DNA of 25,116 nucleotides, from assembly GCA_958437495.1 (NCBI GenBank), contig CAUBOH010000025.1:1-25116 (forward strand), in the 5' to 3' direction. Below are positions 22,502 through 25,116 of this stretch, piece after piece. Each line of letters opens with the position of its first letter. Within the stretch, counting starts at the first letter, position 1. The translations under genes and the position numbers were made by a program. This stretch comes from an uncultured Collinsella sp. Its GTDB lineage: Bacteria > Actinomycetota > Coriobacteriia > Coriobacteriales > Coriobacteriaceae. The notes below the pieces were generated by a model. That model worked only from the letters and a program-made list of their open reading frames with translations. It was not told the DNA's origin and ran no database searches.

Positions 22502-23137
22502 CTATGCCGCTCGCAAGAGAATTTCACGCTGGGTGTTCAGGCATTCCCTAAGGCCTTCAACGTCATTCGGTTTCTTTTCGAATAGCTTAAGAACGGCATT
22601 GGAGGCCTTCTCGCCATTCGCCATGGACAGACGATCGGTGTAGTCGCGCACGGACTTAACAATGTCCTCAAACTGCTCGCCCTTAATTTCGACCGTGAAG
22701 CCTTCCTTACCGCCATTAAGAGCAGTTATGGCGCCTTCCAATCTGTCAATCATCTCGATCGTAAGTTCGCCGTCCCCCAAAGCTTTGAGGTACTCCGAGA
22801 ATGCTGAGCTAAAGTCTGCCATCCGCTTCTTTCGCAACGCGTCTTCTTTGCTGTGGCGCACGCGATTCACCCCCGCATAGACGCCCCCGCCGACCGCAGC
22901 TACGCCCGCAACCGCAAGCGCAGCTACAGTAACTTTCTTGTTCTGCTTCGCAAGCTGAACCGCCTGCTCAGCTATACGCAGCGCTTTATTGGCCCCATTT
23001 TGAACATCTGCAGGCTTAAGATGCCGAACAATATGCCCAGCACCGTCGCGCACAACACCGCCCCATTGAACATACTTACCAGTAGCCAGGCCCACCGCTA
23101 TTTCTGCGGGGACCTCGAAAGCAACTTGTTGAATCAT
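22502..23137 (-). CDS. small single-span membrane protein of the defence-type module
   Basis: 211 residues. The N-terminal domain (1-50: VAFEVPAEIAVGLATGKYVQWGGVVRDGAGHIVRHLKP) precedes an amphipathic helix, one transmembrane segment at about 69-90 (VTVAALAVAGVAAVGGGVYAGV), a basic stretch, and a helical cytosolic domain of about 115 residues. AAAGGT lies 4 nt before the ATG. It starts 67 nt after the DUF262/DUF1524 gene, on the same strand, and so is probably co-transcribed. I do not recognise the family. The neighbourhood suggests a membrane-linked partner or effector of the upstream nuclease, which is inference. Confidence 0.75.
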   Translation of the reverse strand: MIQQVAFEVPAEIAVGLATGKYVQWGGVVRDGAGHIVRHLKPADVQNGANKALRIAEQAVQLAKQNKKVTVAALAVAGVAAVGGGVYAGVNRVRHSKEDALRKKRMADFSSAFSEYLKALGDGELTIEMIDRLEGAITALNGGKEGFTVEIKGEQFEDIVKSVRDYTDRLSMANGEKASNAVLKLFEKKPNDVEGLRECLNTQREILLRAA

Positions 23138-23204
23138 AAGTACCTTTCAATTGGAACGATTACTGGCTATAGCAGAAAGGGCAGAACGTAAGACTTGAGA
23201 ACCA

Positions 23205-24854
23205 CTACATTTGGAACTGCTTATATAACGCGTCCGCAATATGAGCAGTTCTCCGCGCAACGTTCAACTCCCTCTTTTCATATCTCTCTGCAAACTTTCT
23301 TGTAGTTACGAAACGCGACTCTCGGTATATGACTAGTTTTTCCTCGATGGGCTTATCTTTGCATCGCGCGTTTAAGCCGGATTCGAGTGGAAGCAAATTG
23401 CCGATCAAAGCATTTTGTTCGCCTGCAGAATCAGGCAATACGTGCTCGATTGTGTACTCTCCAAGCTCTTTAGCTCCGCCCATGCTCAGCTCCAGCAAAG
23501 ACAGCACCAATTTGCATCTGTCTTTGAGCTTGTTGTCTTCGTAAAGCGTCCATTGATGGGACCATCCCAGAGCACTTAGGCTCGTCCTAAACGCTTCGAT
23601 ACTCGGCAACTTACTCCCAAAGCTTTTGCGCCATTCCTCGATGACTTCCGGAGAGCATTCTGTTTCAAGCAAATATGAGTGTTTGCCAATAGAATCTGTC
23701 AGATGATTTGATTCCATCCCACCAACGACTTTGTAACAAATGTAAAACCTGTAAATAAACTCAAGTGAGTCGCTGTACTCCTGCAAAGAGATTTGTTCCC
23801 TATCGCGGCAATGCATCAAACTCATCAGAAGCGGACGAAAAACTTTGACATTATGTGCCTTAAAGAAAAGCAATATCTCGGCGTTTCTGTCGCCTGTAGT
23901 GGGCGTCACTATTTCGGCGTAATACTCTGCCTTCTTCTTCAAGTCAAAGAGAAGCTCGGAAGCTTCAGCGGGATTAGCTGAATCGCGGATTTTCTTATAC
24001 GGGCCTTCTTTGTCTTTCTGGGTTAGACGATATCGCTGAATAGCATACTGTCTCAAAAAAGGTTTCATGTTGGAGCCGAGCAGCTGCTCAATTTCAGACC
24101 AAACAATTTTGGCATCGTCTCTTTTTTCCACCGGGTTTATATAGCGCATGATGTAGTTTTTCAGCAACTCGTGGTCTTCGAGCTCGATGCCACGAGCATT
24201 GAGGATTTCGAAGATGGTATAAGAGTCTTCTTCTGTTGAAGAGCTAATACTTACGTACGATGTCGAGATAACTGCGTTTCGAAATGCAATTAACTTGTCG
24301 TCTGGCATGCGCTCCAAGCAAGTAGAAAAATGCTGAAACGCTTTCACAATCAATGAATCCTTTGTTGCAGATGCGCATCTCTCTTTTGCAAATGCGGTGG
24401 GTGTCGTAGATGACGCGCTCGTTCCATCCACCCCTATGACACCCAAAACAATACGTTCCAGAGTTAAGTGATTGCCCGGGGACACAATCACATGCTCGTT
24501 GTTTTTTACGTCAGTAGCCACAAGATACTTCTTTGTGCCGCCGGCATCTTCAAACAGACCACGTCGCTTGAAGGCATACAGGATGCTCGACAGCAGGATT
24601 GTCAGAGTGATGATTCTTTGTTGCCCATCGATGATCGTAAAAACGGAAAGCCCTTCTTCGGCGGCCTCCTCCATAAGAACGATCGAGCCGATGAAATGAG
24701 AAGAAGAGACACCGTTCGTAACAAGCTCAATATCCTGAAACAGGTCGTTCCAATTATCTTCCTTCCAGACATACATACGCTGATTTCGCGGGATACGGTA
24801 TATTGCATCATTCAACAACCGGCCCACTACGCTCTGCCTTGCGTCAAAAGACAT
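23205..24854 (-). CDS. GmrSD-like DUF262/DUF1524 protein (type IV restriction-type nuclease)
   Basis: 549 residues. The N-terminal DUF262 (GmrS-like) domain shows YRIPRNQRMYVWKEDNW and the nucleotide-binding IIDGQQR motif (about 75-80). The C-terminus shows a DUF1524 His-Me nuclease signature: EHVLPDS with H near 471, IGNL with N near 486, and N near 495, then K...IYRES. Fused proteins of this kind cut DNA with modified cytosines or act in related anti-phage systems. Two ATGs stand together; the second (24854) is preferred because AGGAG is 6 nt away, only 3 nt from the first. Its composition is clearly more AT-rich than the core genes, suggesting acquisition. It follows an Mrr-like gene by about 60 nt. 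Confidence 0.85.
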   Translation of the reverse strand: MSFDARQSVVGRLLNDAIYRIPRNQRMYVWKEDNWNDLFQDIELVTNGVSSSHFIGSIVLMEEAAEEGLSVFTIIDGQQRIITLTILLSSILYAFKRRGLFEDAGGTKKYLVATDVKNNEHVIVSPGNHLTLERIVLGVIGVDGTSASSTTPTAFAKERCASATKDSLIVKAFQHFSTCLERMPDDKLIAFRNAVISTSYVSISSSTEEDSYTIFEILNARGIELEDHELLKNYIMRYINPVEKRDDAKIVWSEIEQLLGSNMKPFLRQYAIQRYRLTQKDKEGPYKKIRDSANPAEASELLFDLKKKAEYYAEIVTPTTGDRNAEILLFFKAHNVKVFRPLLMSLMHCRDREQISLQEYSDSLEFIYRFYICYKVVGGMESNHLTDSIGKHSYLLETECSPEVIEEWRKSFGSKLPSIEAFRTSLSALGWSHQWTLYEDNKLKDRCKLVLSLLELSMGGAKELGEYTIEHVLPDSAGEQNALIGNLLPLESGLNARCKDKPIEEKLVIYRESRFVTTRKFAERYEKRELNVARRTAHIADALYKQFQM

Positions 24855-24916
24855 CATTAACTCCTATTTATAAGCCCTAATAATCCATCGCAGCCGAACT
24901 ACCCTTACGCCTCCCT

Positions 24917-25116
24917 TTATGCTGGCCACCAGATACGTGTAAGCGGAAGGATGGAACGGGTGTCGTCATCTGTCTTGTCATAGATTTCGACATAGTGCCG
25001 CACGAAGGCATCCAGATCGAGCAGTCGCACGGGAACGTTCGCGCGATCAGCCTCGTAGCGCGCCTCTTTCGTAAAGCCGCCCGTAGACACGTACAGGCCG
25101 CGATCGCCTGCGCGAA
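24917..25116 (-). CDS. C-terminal end of an Mrr-like restriction endonuclease (partial)
   Basis: The minus strand is open from the window edge to a TAA at 24917-24919 and gives about 65 residues. They include RGLYVSTGGFTKEARYEADRANVPVRLLDLDAFVRHYVEIYDK, which resembles the region after the catalytic core in Mrr-family enzymes (GLFVTTGGFT...A). The catalytic residues and the start lie beyond the window. It ends about 60 nt before the DUF262 protein on the same strand, so it probably belongs to the same operon. The family call rests on this short segment and could be wrong. Confidence 0.6.
   Translation of the reverse strand, partial: RAGDRGLYVSTGGFTKEARYEADRANVPVRLLDLDAFVRHYVEIYDKTDDDTRSILPLTRIWWPA

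Overview
The window looks like a chromosome segment of a GC-rich Gram-positive anaerobe of the Coriobacteriia, most likely a Collinsella-like gut bacterium. That placement rests on gene content and style: four-Cys zinc forms of Adk and S14, strong AGGAGG ribosome binding sites, GTG starts, and a selenium/purine-type catabolic cluster. It was made without a database search. Almost every real gene up to about 18.2 kb lies on the minus strand.

Region 1 (1-6800) is the distal spc ribosomal-protein operon on the minus strand: rplE-rpsN-rpsH-rplF-rplR-rpsE-rpmD-rplO-secY-adk-map. Genes are tightly packed, some overlapping. rplN and rplX, which normally precede rplE, are absent. A promoter-like sequence and a leader of about 130 nt sit there instead, followed by an intergenic patch with a long perfect inverted repeat. 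Either the operon is split here or the assembly is misjoined.

Region 2 (6807-8240) holds one zinc-ribbon, single-span membrane protein of unknown role, flanked on both sides by long perfect hairpins.

Region 3 (8248-19083) matches the E. coli yge/yqe block almost gene for gene: ygeX (diaminopropionate ammonia-lyase), ygeY (M20 hydrolase), ygeW (carbamoyltransferase-like), carbamate kinase, a MocA-like nucleotidyltransferase (ygfJ), hyuA (hydantoinase family), yqeC, yqeB and xdhC. This gene set is associated with selenium-dependent molybdenum hydroxylases and anaerobic purine/urate breakdown. The likely logic is ring opening by HyuA, hydrolysis and deamination by YgeY and YgeX, carbamoyl transfer by YgeW, and ATP recovery by carbamate kinase. 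YqeB, YqeC, XdhC and the MocA-like protein would mature the hydroxylase. The hydroxylase itself, ssnA and ygfK are not in the window. A YheO/DauR-type PAS-HTH regulator is divergent from ygeX, and the shared intergenic region carries two copies of the palindrome AACAAA-N3-TTTGTT, 51 bp apart.

Region 4 (19208-22400) holds a disordered single-span membrane protein, a DUF4143-type AAA ATPase preceded by 33-bp tandem repeats, and a 140-residue unknown protein with a structured leader.

Region 5 (22400-25116) is a visibly more AT-rich, probably acquired, defence-type module on the minus strand: the end of an Mrr-like restriction endonuclease, a fused GmrSD-like DUF262/DUF1524 protein, and a small single-span membrane protein. 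Two large hairpins separate it from the gene that converges on it.

No rRNA or tRNA gene, CRISPR array, integrase or transposase was recognised.
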